Shown piece by piece: positions 62,166-64,000 of a stretch of 64,000 nucleotides of DNA. Origin of the DNA: Citrobacter amalonaticus (GTDB lineage: Bacteria > Pseudomonadota > Gammaproteobacteria > Enterobacterales > Enterobacteriaceae). The notes under the pieces are model-generated. The model was not told where the DNA came from and did not search any database. It was given only the letters and a program-made list of their open reading frames with translations. The position numbers were made by a program, and so were the translations under genes. Each line of letters begins with the position of its first letter. Positions within the stretch are counted from its first letter, which is position 1. The DNA lies in the NCBI RefSeq assembly GCF_001559075.2, contig NZ_CP014015.2, forward strand, positions 4,278,001 to 4,342,000. Reading direction: 5' to 3'.

Positions 62166-63494
62166 ATGGATATCTGTTCTCGTGCCGTTTTCTCTCTGTC
62201 TCGCGTTAAAAAAATCAGTACGCTGGTTGTCGCAACAATCTTTCTGGCAAGTTGTTCATCAAAACCGCCTGTTTCGCTGGTGACGCCGCCAAAATCGACG
62301 CCGACATCGCCGTATAAAACGCAAAAACTGAACCAGCCTGTTCGCGGCGTGTGGCTGGCGACGGTTTCCCGGCTTGACTGGCCGCCAGTGGCGTCCGTGA
62401 ATGTCAGTAGCGCCACCACGCGGATCGCCATGCAAAAGAAGGCCTTAACAGACAAACTCGATAATTTACAGTCACTGGGTATTAATACCGTCTTCTTCCA
62501 GGTCAAACCGGATGGCACTGCCCTTTGGCCGTCATCTATTTTACCGTGGTCGGATATGCTCACCGGGAAGATTGGTGAAAATCCGGGCTACGATCCGCTC
62601 CAGTTCATGCTCGATGAAGCGCATAAACGTGGCATGCGCGTTCACGCCTGGTTCAACCCTTATCGCGTCTCCACCAATGTGAAACCGTCAACGGTGAACG
62701 AACTGAACCGTACCGTGTCGCTTCAGCCAGCCAGCGTGTTTGTCCTCCATCGCGACTGGATCCGTACCGCCGGTGACCGCTATGTTCTCGACCCTGGGAT
62801 CCCGGAGGCCCGTGACTGGATAACCAGTATCGTGGCTGAAGTGGTGAAACGGTATCCGGTAGATGGCGTCCAGTTTGACGACTATTTCTATGCTGAATCC
62901 CCCGGTTCTGCGCTGAACGACAACCAGACCTTCCGGCGCTACGGCCAGGGATTTAGCTCAAAAGCAGACTGGCGTCGACATAACACCCAACGACTCATTG
63001 AACAGGTTTCCCGGACGATCAGACAGATCAATCCGGACGTGGAGTTCGGCGTCAGTCCGGCCGGTGTCTGGCGTAACCGTTCGCACGATCCTGCCGGATC
63101 GGATACCCGTGGCGCTGCGGCTTATGATGAATCGTATGCTGACACGCGGCTTTGGGTTCAACAAGGCCTGCTGGACTATATCGCCCCGCAAATTTACTGG
63201 CCCTTCTCCCGCGATGCGGCACGTTATGATGTGTTGGCAAAATGGTGGGCGGACGTCGTGAAACCGACAAAAACACGGCTCTATATTGGTGTTGCGTTGT
63301 ATAAGGTCGGTGAGCCCTCTCGCAATGAACCGGACTGGACGGTCAACGGCGGCGTTCCGGAACTGAAGAAACAGCTCGATTTAAATGAATCAATGCCGCA
63401 AATCAGCGGCACGATTTTGTTCAGAGAGAACAATCTCAACCAACCGCAGGCCCAGCAGGCCGTCAGTTACCTGAGAAACCGCTGGTCTAAGTGA
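62166..63494 (+). CDS. digH: DigH, peptidoglycan glycosyl hydrolase (YddW)
   Basis: A 442-residue outer-membrane lipoprotein with lipobox LASC in its signal region (VVATIFLASCSSKPP). The glycoside-hydrolase-like DUF187/GHL10 domain starts at RGVWLATVSRLDWPPV and contains VDGVQFDDYFY, with the catalytic-type acidic pair, and IAPQIYWPFSR. It is close to E. coli DigH, which cleaves denuded glycan strands during cell separation. It is the first clear backbone gene after the island, so the island lies between the tam/VOC side and digH. A strong bidirectional terminator follows. Confidence 0.95.
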   Translation: MDICSRAVFSLSRVKKISTLVVATIFLASCSSKPPVSLVTPPKSTPTSPYKTQKLNQPVRGVWLATVSRLDWPPVASVNVSSATTRIAMQKKALTDKLDNLQSLGINTVFFQVKPDGTALWPSSILPWSDMLTGKIGENPGYDPLQFMLDEAHKRGMRVHAWFNPYRVSTNVKPSTVNELNRTVSLQPASVFVLHRDWIRTAGDRYVLDPGIPEARDWITSIVAEVVKRYPVDGVQFDDYFYAESPGSALNDNQTFRRYGQGFSSKADWRRHNTQRLIEQVSRTIRQINPDVEFGVSPAGVWRNRSHDPAGSDTRGAAAYDESYADTRLWVQQGLLDYIAPQIYWPFSRDAARYDVLAKWWADVVKPTKTRLYIGVALYKVGEPSRNEPDWTVNGGVPELKKQLDLNESMPQISGTILFRENNLNQPQAQQAVSYLRNRWSK

Positions 63495-63504
63495 CACTGT
63501 CACG

Positions 63505-63530
63505 AAAAGAGAGCCACCGTACTCTCTTTT
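63505..63530. terminator. Bidirectional terminator between digH and the converging gene
   Basis: A perfect 9-base stem AAAAGAGAG/CTCTCTTTT with an 8-base loop provides a T-rich arm in either direction. Confidence 0.8.
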
Positions 63531-63539
63531 CATTGCCAT

Positions 63540-64000
63540 TTATGGATTTAGTCTCCAGCTCCAGCGCTCACTTCGGAGTTGGCCGCTGTCATCATAGGTC
63601 TGCACATCGCCCTTTTTCTGCGACCAGTCTGTGAACGTTGCGATGAGTCGTCCTCCCCCCCCCACCAACGCCAGTTGATCGCCGTCAAGCAGGGTGCACA
63701 GACCACCAAGCAAGTCTGTAGCCCAACTGAGCGTATCAAACACCCCGGTTTCTTTTGTTTTTTGGCAGCGCCATCCCCGATCTTCATCAACATTCAGGCT
63801 GAAAGACTTCTCTTTCCCCTCTTTTGTCTTGAGCACGACATTGGGCTTCGGCCAGTTACCATCGTGTGCAGGCAACGGTGCTGTGGTAATGGGACCAATA
63901 ATTTCAGGCAACCAGCGAACCTTCGCCTCTTCACCTGAGCCATCCGCATTCTTTTCGGGAAACAGCTGCGCCTGCAGGGCCGTCCAGTCCGTTGGCAAAC
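63540..64000 (-). CDS. 3' part of a protein of unknown function
   Basis: The frame is open from the window edge to a stop at 63540 and encodes at least 152 residues; the first codon in the window region that could start it is TTG, so the true start is outside. The visible part is soluble and strand-rich, with a Trp-rich end (RSERWSWRLNP) and a glycine stretch (LALVGGGGRLIATF). I do not recognise the family. It is convergent with digH across a bidirectional terminator. Confidence 0.65.
   Translation of the reverse strand, partial: LPTDWTALQAQLFPEKNADGSGEEAKVRWLPEIIGPITTAPLPAHDGNWPKPNVVLKTKEGKEKSFSLNVDEDRGWRCQKTKETGVFDTLSWATDLLGGLCTLLDGDQLALVGGGGRLIATFTDWSQKKGDVQTYDDSGQLRSERWSWRLNP

Overview
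The window is a chromosome segment from an enterobacterium close to Citrobacter. The evidence is protein-level near-identity and gene order matching the Escherichia coli mgtS-ydeE-eamA-marBAR/marC-sotB-yneJ-sad-glsB-yneG-dgcF-uxaB-yneE-tam region, followed by digH. The genus is inferred from overall character and was not tested by any search.

Region 1 (1-10.4 kb) holds a lipoprotein serine hydrolase, a small basic ORF, the PhoP-type locus mgtS with a probable MgrR RNA, an FtrA-like regulator divergent from a rhodanese, and a core (single-domain) MetE-type methyltransferase behind a MetJ-like operator. A complete urea ABC transporter urtABCDE follows. Its upstream DNA carries a well-placed sigma-54 promoter and an NtrC-like site, so this reads as a nitrogen-scavenging operon under Ntr control.

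Region 2 (10.4-31.4 kb) is the conserved backbone: ydeE, eamA, marRAB/marC with readable MarR operators and a marbox, sotB, yneJ(ptrR)/sad, an inserted chemoreceptor, glsB-yneG, dgcF, a GNAT acetyltransferase, uxaB and yneE. An autotransporter adhesin and a CaiF/GrlA-like regulator sit between yneE and tam, next to each other as if acquired together. A VOC-fold protein follows tam.

Region 3 (about 31.5-61.7 kb) is a large accessory island. Its left side carries three overlapping genes that fit the gamma-mobile-trio (gmtY-gmtZ-gmtX) recombination module, with gmtY broken by a frameshift. Next comes a divergently controlled Xre regulator plus orphan DUF2384 protein and two unknown genes, with two copies of a CTTAG-N5-CTAAG palindrome set symmetrically on the two promoters. 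The rest of the island is transcribed leftward. It has three apparent defence modules: a PD-(D/E)XK-STAND NTPase paired with an AlbA_2 (Schlafen-type) protein, a 1588-residue Avs-like nuclease-STAND ATPase, and a two-gene unit of a 2501-residue sacsin-like protein with two GHKL ATPase modules coupled by an 11-bp overlap to a SNF2/RapA-type helicase. A complete IS3-family element sits between the first two modules, in a remnant of another IS3-type element and without a target duplication.

Region 4 (62.2-64 kb) returns to the backbone with digH and the 3' part of an unknown gene running off the window. The best candidate for an undescribed system is the sacsin-like/SNF2 pair, followed by the nuclease-STAND/AlbA_2 pair.
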